Shown: piece after piece, positions 8,536 to 17,462 of the stretch
Numbering within the stretch: position 1 is the stretch's first letter
Layout: every line of letters begins with the position of its first letter
Source of the DNA: Alphaproteobacteria bacterium
GTDB lineage: Bacteria; Pseudomonadota; Alphaproteobacteria; Thalassobaculales; Thalassobaculaceae
Length of the DNA: 64,000 bases
NCBI GenBank assembly: GCA_022822665.1
Contig: JAJEAR010000065.1
Location: 1-64,000 of the forward strand
Reading direction: 5' to 3'
Notes under the pieces: model-generated
Told to the model about the DNA's origin: nothing
Database searches by the model: none
What the model saw: the letters and a program-made list of their open reading frames with translations, nothing else
Made by a program: the position numbers and the translations under genes

Positions 8536-8819
8536 GTGTCAGGCTTTGCGTGAAATCCCCCGGGAACGGGGTCGTCCGGCCCCGGTTCGCTCTCGACCTC
8601 GTGCACCCGCGCCAGGGCGGGTCCCCGGTAGCAGAGCAGGGTCAGGGCCGCGATCTGCGCCCGCGATCCGCAGAGAACTATCTCGACGCTGCCGTCGGTG
8701 CGGTTCCTCACCCAGCCATCAAGCTCGAGATGGGTTGCCTCGCGCATGGCCCAGGCCCTGAATCCGACGCCCTGAACCCTGCCGCGGATCCGCAGGGTGA
8801 CGGTCTCGTCCCATATCAT
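8532..8819 (-). CDS. acyP: Acylphosphatase
   Basis: This 95-residue protein is the usual length for the family, which hydrolyses carboxyl-phosphate bonds in the cytosol. The signature [13 protein letters not shown] supplies the phosphate-binding loop and catalytic Arg, and [13 protein letters not shown] supplies the catalytic Asn. The C-terminal tail [14 protein letters not shown] departs from the usual GF-x-I/V-R end. It is the first gene of a two-gene minus-strand unit. A TATAGT -10-like hexamer lies 35 bases upstream. Confidence 0.9.
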   Translation of the reverse strand: MIWDETVTLRIRGRVQGVGFRAWAMREATHLELDGWVRNRTDGSVEIVLCGSRAQIAALTLLCYRGPALARVHEVESEPGPDDPVPGGFHAKPDT

Positions 8820-8853
8820 TTGCCGGCGCCTTTCCCGCGATCACGACGTGTCG

Positions 8854-8859
8854 ACTATA
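8854..8859 (-). promoter_or_regulatory. -10-like hexamer TATAGT upstream of acyP
   Basis: TATAGT on the minus strand would place transcription start about 25-30 bases before the acyP ATG. No convincing -35 element is seen at 16-18 bases, so only the -10 is supported. The same hexamer recurs before pyrB, mgsA and the choline sulfatase gene. Confidence 0.35.
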
Positions 8860-9026
8860 GACCGCCGGCTCGAAGCCTGCCACCGCCGGACCCGGGCGTG
8901 GGGCCGAGCCCGGGTCGAGGGCATGCCGGCGAGGCAGGACCCGGAACCGCCTGCCGTCGTTCCGCAGCACCTGCTATGAATTAATCCTGTCCGAGTTTAC
9001 TCACTCGCCGATGAGGGGCCGGTCAC

Positions 9027-9935
9027 ATGCTTGTCTCCGCCCTCGTCCCTGTCATCGCGCTTATCCTGGCCGGATATGTCCTGAAGCGGTCGGGCCTGTT
9101 TCCCGGGCCGGTCTGGACCGGGATCGAACGCCTGGTCTACCTGGTGCTGCTGCCTGCCCTGCTCGTGGTCAAGCTCGGCACCACCGACCTTGCCGGCTTC
9201 GACGTATGGCCGATGGCTCTCGCGATGGCCGGCGCGACACTCGTGGTCACCTTCGCGCTTGCCCTCGCCCGGCCGCTGAGCGGCATCGACAGGCCGCTCT
9301 ATACCTCGATCCTGCAGGGCGCCATCCGCCAGAACTCGTTCATCGGCCTCGCCGCGGCGGAACCGCTGTACGGCGGCAGCGGCCTGGCGCTGGCAGCCGT
9401 GGGGATCGCGGCGGTCATCCCCATGGTCAACGTGATATCGGTCTGGTCGCTCGCGGCCCTGGACGCCGGCGGGCGCCCGGGGGTCGGAACCATCGCGGTC
9501 CGGATGCTGAGAAGTCCGATCATCGTTGCCTGCACCATCGGGCTCGGCATCAACGCGGCCGGGGTCCGGATGCCGGACATGCTGGTGACCACGCTTGACC
9601 TGCTCGCCGGCGCCGCCCTGCCGCTCGGACTGCTCGCGGTCGGCGCCGGGCTTGCCTTCCGGGTCGCCTGGAAGAGCCCGGCATCGCTGCTGTGCAGTAC
9701 TGTGTGCAAGCTGCTGGTCATCCCGGCGCTGACCGCCCTGTTCTGTCATGTCCAGGGCGTCGATCCCGTCGCGACCGGGATCGCTGTGCTGTTTACCTCT
9801 CTGCCGTCGTCGGCGTCGGCCTACGTGATGTCCCGCCAGTTCGGCGGCGACCACGAGATGATGGCGACCATCCTGACCACCCAGACCATCCTCGCCGCCG
9901 CCACCGTGCCATTCATGGTCGGACTGCTCGGCTAG
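9027..9935 (+). CDS. AEC-family transporter (auxin efflux carrier type)
   Basis: This 302-residue integral membrane protein has about ten hydrophobic segments in the two-halves arrangement of the AEC family. It starts [18 protein letters not shown] and has an internal [16 protein letters not shown]. Bacterial members move small organic anions such as malonate, malate or amino-acid-like compounds; the substrate here is not deducible. An AGGGGCC site precedes the ATG. It stands alone upstream of pyrB, whose putative promoter starts just after its stop. Confidence 0.85.
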   Translation: MLVSALVPVIALILAGYVLKRSGLFPGPVWTGIERLVYLVLLPALLVVKLGTTDLAGFDVWPMALAMAGATLVVTFALALARPLSGIDRPLYTSILQGAIRQNSFIGLAAAEPLYGGSGLALAAVGIAAVIPMVNVISVWSLAALDAGGRPGVGTIAVRMLRSPIIVACTIGLGINAAGVRMPDMLVTTLDLLAGAALPLGLLAVGAGLAFRVAWKSPASLLCSTVCKLLVIPALTALFCHVQGVDPVATGIAVLFTSLPSSASAYVMSRQFGGDHEMMATILTTQTILAAATVPFMVGLLG

Positions 9936-9939
9936 CAGC

Positions 9940-9969
9940 TTGCCGATGCCGATGCCCCGCCCCTATAGT
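9940..9969 (+). promoter_or_regulatory. Putative pyrB promoter giving a near-leaderless transcript
   Basis: TTGCCG, an 18-base spacer and TATAGT lie immediately after the AEC stop. The predicted transcription start would fall within a few bases of the pyrB ATG at 9979, and no ribosome-binding sequence is visible. Leaderless initiation is inferred, not shown. Confidence 0.4.
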
Positions 9970-9978
9970 TCCGGCCTC

Positions 9979-10941
9979 ATGATGCGGGATCCTTCAGAAC
10001 CGGTGGCAACCGGACGAAATCGCCGCCTGGCCCACCTGCTGGGAATCGAGGGGCTCGATCGCGGGACCATCACCGAACTCCTCGCCTCCTCCGACCGGTT
10101 CGTCGACTGCAACCGGTCGGAAGACAAGAAGCTCGGGACCCTGCGCGGCCGCACCCTGATCAACCTGTTCTTCGAGAACTCGACCAGGACCCGCACCTCC
10201 TTCGAGCTTGCCGGCAAGAGGCTCGGAGCGGACGTGATCAACATGTCGGTGGGTTCGAGTTCGATCAAGAAGGGCGAAACCCTGATCGACACCGCGATGA
10301 CGCTCAACGCCATGCACCCGGACGTCCTGGTGGTTCGGCACGCATCCTCGGGGTCGGTACATCTGCTTGCGGAAAAGGTGAACTGCTCGGTGATCAACGC
10401 CGGCGACGGCACGCACGAGCATCCGACCCAGGCACTGCTCGACGCGCTCACCATCCGCCGCACCCTGGAGCGCGGTCTCGAGGGACTGGTGGTGGCCATT
10501 TGCGGCGACATCGCGCACAGCAGGGTGGCGCGGTCCAACATCCACCTGCTGGCAATCATGGGGGCGCGGGTCCGCGTGGTCGCACCACCCACCCTGGTTC
10601 CGGCCGGTCTCGACCGCCTGGGGATCGAGATCTACCACGACATGACCCGCGGGCTTGCCGGTGCCGACATCGTCATGATGCTGCGGCTGCAGACCGAACG
10701 TATGAGCGCGGGTCTGGTTCCGTCGCTGCGCGAGTACTACCGGTTCTACGGCCTGACCTACGAGAAACTCGAATACGCCAAGCCGAACGCGCTGATCATG
10801 CATCCGGGCCCGATGAACCGGGGGGTGGAGATCGATTCCGAGGTGGCCGACGACATCGATCGCAGCGTGATCCGCCAGCAGGTGGAAATGGGCGTCGCGG
10901 TACGCATGGCCTGTCTGACCGCGCTGGCCGGTTCCGGGTGA
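9979..10941 (+). CDS. pyrB: Aspartate carbamoyltransferase catalytic subunit
   Basis: This 320-residue enzyme joins carbamoyl phosphate and aspartate in pyrimidine synthesis. The carbamoyl-phosphate site [21 protein letters not shown], then [12 protein letters not shown] and [11 protein letters not shown], are all intact. The start is the ATG at 9979 or 9982; an earlier in-frame ATG at 9940 would sit inside the putative promoter. The stop overlaps the GTG of the dihydroorotase-like gene, as expected for class A ATCases that form a complex with a dihydroorotase homologue. Confidence 0.95.
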   Translation: MMRDPSEPVATGRNRRLAHLLGIEGLDRGTITELLASSDRFVDCNRSEDKKLGTLRGRTLINLFFENSTRTRTSFELAGKRLGADVINMSVGSSSIKKGETLIDTAMTLNAMHPDVLVVRHASSGSVHLLAEKVNCSVINAGDGTHEHPTQALLDALTIRRTLERGLEGLVVAICGDIAHSRVARSNIHLLAIMGARVRVVAPPTLVPAGLDRLGIEIYHDMTRGLAGADIVMMLRLQTERMSAGLVPSLREYYRFYGLTYEKLEYAKPNALIMHPGPMNRGVEIDSEVADDIDRSVIRQQVEMGVAVRMACLTALAGSG

Positions 10942-12281
10942 GCGGAACCGTGACCGCGCGCACGCTCTATCGCAACGCCCGGTTGCTGGATCCGTCCTCG
11001 CACCTGGACGCACACGGCAACCTGCTGGTCGTGGACGGCCGCATCGTCGATGCGGGAACCCACGTGTTCGTCGACGCGGTTCAGGACGACGCGAAGGTGG
11101 TGGACTGCACCGGGCTCTGCCTCGCGCCGGGTCTGATCGACATGCGGGTGACGAGCGGCGAGCCCGGCAACGATCACCTGGAAACCCTGGCGACCCTGTC
11201 CCATGCCGCTGCCGCCGGCGGTGTGACCACCGTGGTCTGCCTGCCCAATACCGCCCCGGTGATCGACGACGTCGCGCTCCTTCACTTCATCGAGCGCCGT
11301 GCCGCCGATACCGCACTGGTCTCGATCCTGAGCTACGCGGCGGCCACGCGCGGGACCGAGGGCGGGCAGATGTCGGAAGTCGGCCTGCTGCACGCGGGTG
11401 GGGCAAAGGGCTTCACCGACGGTGCGCGCGCCATCGGCAATGCCCGGGTGATGCGGCAACTGCTGGGCTACGCGACCGCTTTCGACGCGATGGTGATCCA
11501 ACACGCCGAACTGCCGGATCTCGTGGGTGACGGCGTGATGAACGAGGGCGAGACCGCCACCCGTCTCGGCCTTGCCGGCATTCCCGCCGAAGCCGAGGTG
11601 ATGATGGTCGAACGCGACCTGCGGCTGGTGGCCATGACCGGCGGGCGCTACCACGTCTCCCGGGTCTCGACCGGAGCTGCGCTCGATGCGATTTCCGGAG
11701 CGAAGGCGGCCGGGCTGCGGGTGACCTGCGATACCGCTCCGCCCTACTTCGCCCTTGCCGAAGACGCGGTCCACGACTACCGGACCTTCAGCAAGCTGTC
11801 GCCGCCGCTGCGCTCGGATACCGACCGGCGCGCCGTCCTGGCAGGCCTCGCCGACGGCACGATCGATGCGATCGTGAGCGACCACTGTCCCCGCGACCAG
11901 GACTCGAAGCGGCTGCCGTTCGACCAGGCCGCCCATGGTGCGGTGGGGCTGGAAACCCTGCTGGTGATCACGCTCGAGGCGGTCCACAACGGTTCGCTCG
12001 GCATGCTCCCGGCGCTGTCCTGCCTGACTTGCGCCCCGGCGCGGATCCTCGGCCTCGAGACCGGCACGCTGGCTCCGGGATCGCCTGCGGACCTGGTGAT
12101 CTTCGACGCGGACTGTGCCGGCAGGGTCGATGCGGCGAAGTTCCACAGCAAGTGCAAGAACAGCCCGTTCGACGGGCGCCCTGTTCAGGGGCGAGTGGTT
12201 AAGACCATCCGCGGCGGGCGCGTGATCTACGATGCGCTCGACAGCGGGGTGCAACACGCGAGGCCGCGTCGGGATGCCTGA
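10938..12281 (+). CDS. Dihydroorotase-like protein lacking the HxH metal site (PyrX type)
   Basis: This 447-residue amidohydrolase-fold protein of the multifunctional-complex dihydroorotase family starts with GTG overlapping the pyrB stop. The usual D-x-HxH-x-REPG reads [10 protein letters not shown] (residues 68-77), so both histidines and the following Arg are replaced (R70, T72, G74). Later elements GFTDG, VIQHAE, GRYHVSR and VSDHCPRD remain. In Pseudomonas and related bacteria, inactive homologues of this kind serve as a structural partner of aspartate carbamoyltransferase. A separate active pyrC elsewhere in the genome is therefore expected. The 3' end overlaps plsY by 8 bases. Confidence 0.85.
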   Translation: MSGTVTARTLYRNARLLDPSSHLDAHGNLLVVDGRIVDAGTHVFVDAVQDDAKVVDCTGLCLAPGLIDMRVTSGEPGNDHLETLATLSHAAAAGGVTTVVCLPNTAPVIDDVALLHFIERRAADTALVSILSYAAATRGTEGGQMSEVGLLHAGGAKGFTDGARAIGNARVMRQLLGYATAFDAMVIQHAELPDLVGDGVMNEGETATRLGLAGIPAEAEVMMVERDLRLVAMTGGRYHVSRVSTGAALDAISGAKAAGLRVTCDTAPPYFALAEDAVHDYRTFSKLSPPLRSDTDRRAVLAGLADGTIDAIVSDHCPRDQDSKRLPFDQAAHGAVGLETLLVITLEAVHNGSLGMLPALSCLTCAPARILGLETGTLAPGSPADLVIFDADCAGRVDAAKFHSKCKNSPFDGRPVQGRVVKTIRGGRVIYDALDSGVQHARPRRDA

Positions 12282-12909
12282 TCCGCTCGGCAGCCTGGCC
12301 TACACCTGGCCCTTCTACGCGGCCGCCGTGCTCGGCTATCTCATCGGCTCGATCCCGTTCGGCGTGCTGCTGACCCGCCTCGCCGGGCTCGGCGACATCC
12401 GTGCGATCGGGTCCGGCAACATCGGGGCGACCAACGTGCTGCGCACCGGCCGCCGCGGGCTGGCCGCGGCCACCCTGGTGCTCGACGCCGGCAAGGGCGC
12501 GGCGGCGGCCCTGCTCGGTGCGTACTACGGACCCGACACCGGCGTCCTTGCCACCGGCGGTGTCCTGCTTGGTCACTGCTTTCCGGTCTGGCTGCGGTTT
12601 CGCGGCGGCAAGGGAGTGGCAACCGGCCTCGGGGCCCTGCTCGGGCTGCAGCCGCTGGTGGGAGTGATCGCCTGCGCGATCTGGCTGCTGGTTGCGGGGC
12701 TCGCGCGCTATTCCTCGCTCGCGGCGCTGTGCGCCTTCGTCTCGGTTCCCGTTCTTGCCTGGTGGCTCGTGGACCTTCAGCATGCCGAACTCGGCGGGTT
12801 CATGGCGGTCGTGGTGATCGCGAGACACGCCGGCAACATCGTCCGGCTGGTCCGGGGCGAGGAAGGCCGGATTTCCCTGGCACGCAAGCCGGCCCCACCT
12901 CCCGAGTAG
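12274..12909 (+). CDS. plsY: Acyl-phosphate:glycerol-3-phosphate acyltransferase
   Basis: This 211-residue inner-membrane enzyme makes lysophosphatidic acid from acyl phosphate and glycerol 3-phosphate, the first step of phospholipid synthesis. All three conserved motifs are present: GSIPFG near residue 20, GSGNIGATNVLRT near 45, and HCFPVWLRFRGGKGVATGLG near 100-120. The ATG lies inside the end of the dihydroorotase-like gene. The position after pyrB and its partner is a common alphaproteobacterial order. Confidence 0.95.
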   Translation: MPDPLGSLAYTWPFYAAAVLGYLIGSIPFGVLLTRLAGLGDIRAIGSGNIGATNVLRTGRRGLAAATLVLDAGKGAAAALLGAYYGPDTGVLATGGVLLGHCFPVWLRFRGGKGVATGLGALLGLQPLVGVIACAIWLLVAGLARYSSLAALCAFVSVPVLAWWLVDLQHAELGGFMAVVVIARHAGNIVRLVRGEEGRISLARKPAPPPE

Positions 12910-12927
12910 CGTGCCGGAGACTGCCCG

Positions 12928-14283
12928 ATGCCGAGTCACGCTACCGAGTCCGTGCTCTACGGCGCGAGTTTCGCGACCCCGGAACTCCTCGCCGTCTTCA
13001 GCGACGAGAACCGGGTCCGCAAATGGTACGAGGTCGAGGTCGCGCTGGCGCGGGTCCAGGCCGACCTCGGAATGATCCCGGAGTCCGCCGCCCACGAGAT
13101 CGCACGCCGGGCCCGGGTGGAGAACGTCGACCTCGTCGAGATCGGACGCGGCATCGCGGAGACTGCCCATCCGATCGTCCCGGCCATCCGCGCCGTCGAG
13201 GCACTGTGCGAGGACGGTGCCGGGGAGTTCATCCACTACGGCGCCACGACCCAGGACATCATGGATACCGGCATGACCCTGCAGATCAGGCAGGCCTGGC
13301 CGGTACTCCGTCGTGATCTCGACGCCTGCCAGGACGCGCTCGTCGGTCTCGCACGCACCCACAGGTCCACTCCGATGGCAGGCCGGACCCACGGCCAGCA
13401 GGCGCTGCCCGTGACCTTCGGCTACAAGTGCGCGGTGTGGGTGGACGAAATCCGGCGCCAGAAGATCCGGATGCGTGAAGCCGAGACACGGATCATGACC
13501 GGCAACATCACCGGCGCAGTCGGGTCCATGGCGTCGTTCGGTCCGCGCGGCCGGGAGATGCAGCGACGGACCCTTGATGCGCTCGGGCTTGCGACCCCCG
13601 CCATCTGCTGGCACTCGTCGCGTGACCGGGTGGTCGAACTCGCGCATGTCATGACGCAGGTCGCGGCCACTCTCGCGAAGATCGCGCGCGAATTCTACAT
13701 CCTTCAGCAGGTCGAGTTCGGCGAGGTCGCCGAACCGCACCATCACGGCAAGGTCGGCAGTTCCACCATGCCGCACAAGCGCAACCCCGCCACCCTGGAA
13801 CTGGCGATCGGACTCGAGCGGCTGGTCCGGGCCCAGCAGGTCGCGATCATGGACGCGGTCCACCAGGAAAACGAGCGGTTCACCGCCATGCTGCGGATCG
13901 AGCTCGCCGCGGTGCCCGAGATGATCATCTACACCGGCTCCCTGCTGGCCAAGATGCGCTTCGTGCTCGAGGGGCTGGAGGTCTATCCTGCACGCATGCG
14001 TGCGAACCTCGAGCTGCTGGGAGGCCTGCTGCTGTCCGAGCGGGTCATGCTGGATCTGGGCGAGATGATCGGCAAGCAGACCGCCCACGAGGTCGTCCAC
14101 GACATCGCCATGACGGCTCACGAAACCGGAACACCGTTCCGCCAGGCGCTTCTCGACGACGAACGCGTCAATGGGCATCTCGACGCGGCACGGATCGATG
14201 TCCTGCTCGATCCGGCCGGCTATATTGGCTCGTGCGAGGCGCTGGTTGACGACGTCGTGGCGCAGGTTGCGACAGACGCCTGA
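12928..14283 (+). CDS. Adenylosuccinate lyase family protein
   Basis: This 451-residue member of the fumarase/aspartase superfamily has the signature GSSTMPHKRNP around residue 275, HYGATTQDIMDTG near 95-110 and AGRTHGQQALPVTFG near 150-165. Adenylosuccinate lyase (PurB) is the most likely role. The related 3-carboxymuconate cycloisomerase group shares these motifs and cannot be excluded by eye. A GGAGA site precedes the ATG. It occupies the interval between plsY and topA where many alphaproteobacteria carry dprA. Confidence 0.8.
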   Translation: MPSHATESVLYGASFATPELLAVFSDENRVRKWYEVEVALARVQADLGMIPESAAHEIARRARVENVDLVEIGRGIAETAHPIVPAIRAVEALCEDGAGEFIHYGATTQDIMDTGMTLQIRQAWPVLRRDLDACQDALVGLARTHRSTPMAGRTHGQQALPVTFGYKCAVWVDEIRRQKIRMREAETRIMTGNITGAVGSMASFGPRGREMQRRTLDALGLATPAICWHSSRDRVVELAHVMTQVAATLAKIAREFYILQQVEFGEVAEPHHHGKVGSSTMPHKRNPATLELAIGLERLVRAQQVAIMDAVHQENERFTAMLRIELAAVPEMIIYTGSLLAKMRFVLEGLEVYPARMRANLELLGGLLLSERVMLDLGEMIGKQTAHEVVHDIAMTAHETGTPFRQALLDDERVNGHLDAARIDVLLDPAGYIGSCEALVDDVVAQVATDA

Positions 14284-14479
14284 GCTGACCCGTACGACAG
14301 TTTGCAGGTTGACGAACAGGTTTCGCGGTGCGATTAGACGGTCCCCCGGCACGGATTTCAGGTACATTTGCAGAACATCCGGCAGGCGGGCGTGTCTTCG
14401 GGGCCAGATTTCCCTCGCGCCACGATCATCTCCGGTCCGATCATTCCGGCACAGCTTCAACCGAGGGCGGTGCGCATTC

Positions 14480-17122
14480 ATGAAACTGGTAGTCGTCGAA
14501 TCGCCGGCCAAGGCCAAGACCATCGAGCAGTACCTTGGCAAGGACTACACGGTTGTCGCCAGCTACGGGCACGTGCGCGACCTGCCCGAGAAACCGGGAT
14601 CGGTGCGCCCCGACGAAGACTTCGCGATGGACTGGTCGGTCGAGGCAAAGTCGCGCGAACACGTCAGGAAGATCCGGGACGGCCTGGAGAAGGCGGACGG
14701 GCTGGTCCTCGCAACCGATCCTGACCGCGAGGGAGAAGCCATCTCCTGGCACCTGTTCGACGAACTGCTCCGCCTGAAGGCACTCGACGGCAAGCAGGTC
14801 GAGCGCGTCATGTTCAACGAGGTGACCAGATCGGCGATTCTCGAGGCGATGAAACATCCCCGGGAGCTCGACGAGGCGCTGGTTTCCGCCTACCTGGCAC
14901 GACGGGCACTCGACTACCTGGTCGGCTTCACGCTTTCCCCGGTGCTGTGGCGCAAGCTGCCTTCCGGATCGAACGGACGGGGGCAGTCGGCCGGGCGGGT
15001 GCAGTCGGTGGCGCTTCGGCTGATCACCGACCGCGAAGCCGAAATCGAGCAATTCCGCGCCCGGGAGTACTGGAGCGTCGAGGCGCGGCTGCGAACCGTG
15101 GCCGGCGCAGAGTTTGCGGCGAGACTTACCCATCTCGACGGCAGGAAGCTCACCCGGTTCTCGCTCGGGTCGAAGGATGATGCCGACCGTGCCGTGGCGG
15201 TGGTCAACGCGTGCTCGTTCCGGGTGCGCGATGTCGAACGCAAGAAGGTCAGCAGGACCCCGCCACCTCCCTTCACCACCTCCACCCTGCAACAGGAGGC
15301 GTCGCGCAAGCTCGGCATGGCGACCGACCGGACGATGTCCATCGCCCAGAAGCTGTACGAAGGCGTCAGCCTCGGCGGCGACAGCACCACGGGTCTGATC
15401 ACCTACATGCGCACCGACGCCGTCACGCTGAGCGGCGAAGCCCGGAACCGGATCCGCCAGGCGATCGAGAAGACCTGGGGCGCCGAGTACCTGCCGGAGC
15501 GGCCGCGCGCCTTCCGCAACAGGTCGAAGAACGCCCAGGAGGCACACGAGGCGATTCGCCCGACCGATGCCATGCGCCATCCGGACGAGGTGGCACGCCA
15601 TCTCGCCCGGGACCAGGCCCGGCTCTACGAACTCATCTGGAAGCGGGCGGTCGCGAGCCAGATGCAGTCCGCCAGTCTCCTGCGGACCACGGTCACCATT
15701 GCCGGGCACACCGGGGCCGGTGTGCCGGACGATGAGGCCAGCGCCGAACTCCGGGCAGTCGGCACCGTCATCACCTTCGACGGCTTTCTCGCGCTCTACC
15801 GGGAAGGATCCGACGATCCGGTCCCCGGAGAGGACGAGGGAGAAGGCCGCGTCATGCCGATGATGTCCAGGGACGAGGTCCTGGCGCGCGAGGACGTTGC
15901 CGCACAGCGCCACGAGACCCAGCCCCCTCCCCGGTTCACCGACGCCAGCCTGGTGAAGCGGATGGAGGAACTCGGGATCGGGCGCCCGTCGACCTATGCC
16001 TCGATCATTCGCAAGCTGCGGGATCGCAACTACGTCCGCATGGAGCGCCGCCGCCTGCTGCCGGAGGATCGTGGTCGCCTGGTCACCGCCTTCCTGGTGC
16101 GGTTCTTCAACCGCTACGTCGAGTTCGACTTCACCTCGCGGCTCGAGACCGAACTCGATGACATTGCCGCGGGCCGTCGTGACTGGAAGGAAGTGCTGCG
16201 CCAGTTCTGGGAGCAGTTCATTCGCGAGGTCCGGGACGCCAGCGATCTGAGCATCACCAACGTACTCGACAGCATGACCGAGGAACTGGGCTCGCTCCTG
16301 TTTCCGGCGGACGCCGACGGCATGCCGGATCGCACGTGCCCATTGTGCAGCGATGGCCGGCTCTCGCTCAAGCTCGGCCGTCACGGTCCGTTCATCGGCT
16401 GCTCGGCGTATCCCGACTGCCGGCACACGCGTTCACTGTCACCCTCCGAAGACGGGGCCGGCAATGACGACACGTCCCTGGACCAGCCGCGTGATCTTGG
16501 CAAGGACCCGGAGACCGGACTCGAGGTCACGCTGCGCAAGGGACCGTACGGGCCCTACGTCCAGCTCGGAACCCAGGAGCCCGGAAAGGGAAAGGCCAAG
16601 CCGAAACGCTCGTCACTGCCGAAGAGCATGTCGCCGGGAGACGTCGATCTCGCGACCGCGCTCTCACTGCTGTCGCTGCCGCGCACTCTCGGCCAGCATC
16701 CGGAATCCGGTGAACCGGTTACGGCCGACATCGGGCGCTACGGCCCGTACGTCAAGCACGGCCGTTCCTACACGCCGGTCCCGGCGGCGGTCAGCGTGCT
16801 CACGATCGATCTCGACCAGGCGCTCGAGCTCATCGCGGCCAATCGCAAGACATCGACGGCCAGTACGGCGCTCGGCGAGCAGGATGGCGCACCCGTTCTC
16901 GTGCGTTCGGGCCGGTACGGGCCCTATGTCGAGTTCAGGAAGGTGCGGGCGAGCATACCGAAGGCGACCGATCCCGCCTCCCTGACACTCGAGCAGGCCC
17001 TGGAGCTGATCGCGGCGAAGCAGGCGAAAACGGCATCCGGGAGTGCTCCGCGCAGGAAAACGGCGAGGAAGCCGGCAGCGCGGGCGCGAAGCCGGCGGAG
17101 CCCCGCCGCCCGTTCAGACTGA
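14480..17122 (+). CDS. topA: DNA topoisomerase I
   Basis: This 880-residue type IA topoisomerase relaxes negative supercoils. The Toprim domain opens the protein (VVESPAKAKTIEQYLGKDY; TDPDREGEAISWHL). The catalytic tyrosine is Tyr309 in GLITYMRTDAV. A four-cysteine zinc motif (CPLC...GCSAYPDC) follows near residues 620-640, then three topoisomerase C-terminal repeats with RYGPYV/GPYGPYV motifs and a basic tail rich in Lys, Arg and Ala. The ATG with upstream GAGGGCGG was chosen over a far longer in-frame extension that overlaps purB. A 195-base leader separates it from the lyase gene. Confidence 0.97.
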   Translation: MKLVVVESPAKAKTIEQYLGKDYTVVASYGHVRDLPEKPGSVRPDEDFAMDWSVEAKSREHVRKIRDGLEKADGLVLATDPDREGEAISWHLFDELLRLKALDGKQVERVMFNEVTRSAILEAMKHPRELDEALVSAYLARRALDYLVGFTLSPVLWRKLPSGSNGRGQSAGRVQSVALRLITDREAEIEQFRAREYWSVEARLRTVAGAEFAARLTHLDGRKLTRFSLGSKDDADRAVAVVNACSFRVRDVERKKVSRTPPPPFTTSTLQQEASRKLGMATDRTMSIAQKLYEGVSLGGDSTTGLITYMRTDAVTLSGEARNRIRQAIEKTWGAEYLPERPRAFRNRSKNAQEAHEAIRPTDAMRHPDEVARHLARDQARLYELIWKRAVASQMQSASLLRTTVTIAGHTGAGVPDDEASAELRAVGTVITFDGFLALYREGSDDPVPGEDEGEGRVMPMMSRDEVLAREDVAAQRHETQPPPRFTDASLVKRMEELGIGRPSTYASIIRKLRDRNYVRMERRRLLPEDRGRLVTAFLVRFFNRYVEFDFTSRLETELDDIAAGRRDWKEVLRQFWEQFIREVRDASDLSITNVLDSMTEELGSLLFPADADGMPDRTCPLCSDGRLSLKLGRHGPFIGCSAYPDCRHTRSLSPSEDGAGNDDTSLDQPRDLGKDPETGLEVTLRKGPYGPYVQLGTQEPGKGKAKPKRSSLPKSMSPGDVDLATALSLLSLPRTLGQHPESGEPVTADIGRYGPYVKHGRSYTPVPAAVSVLTIDLDQALELIAANRKTSTASTALGEQDGAPVLVRSGRYGPYVEFRKVRASIPKATDPASLTLEQALELIAAKQAKTASGSAPRRKTARKPAARARSRRSPAARSD

Positions 17123-17462
17123 TGACGGGCGCCGCGCAGGGTCGGGTACGGGATCAACACGGGCCGCCTCGCAAAGAGCGGACCGAACCGGGAAGGATGC
17201 GAGACCGTGCTGGCCAGTGCGCCCGTCCCGCGTCCGGTCGTCGACCTTGAAAGGCCTGTCGTCGCACGGCAGCCGGATACACCGATGCACTGCGACTGTC
17301 CCGCGACGGTCGACGGCATACATTCGCGCGGCCGGGTCGCGACAGCGCTGATCAAGGCCCCGGAACAGCGAGTGAAGACGCGTTGCCATTCATGGCAGTC
17401 AGCGAGGCGTCGGGAAAAGATGCGTGCGCAAGCCCTGACCATCCACCAGCCCCGCATCCTCC
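17123..17462. other. 340-base stretch between topA and rnr without a recognisable gene
   Basis: Reading both strands gave no protein with recognisable motifs. The helix-turn-helix domain that usually begins alphaproteobacterial RNase R was looked for here and not found in any frame. Confidence 0.5.

Noticed and set aside
8520..8542. Hairpin TGACAC-TTC-GTGTCA at the acyP end
   Set aside because: It lies inside overlapping coding sequence, has no T run, and is short enough to arise from the codons present.
14284..14479. Possible topA promoter with TTGACG near 14308
   Set aside because: The nearest -10-like hexamer is about 20 bases away or a poor match, so no promoter is claimed.
12199..14541. 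780-codon minus-strand open frame
   Set aside because: It is antisense to plsY and the PurB-family gene and has shadow-frame composition (His/Arg/Gly/Asp rich).
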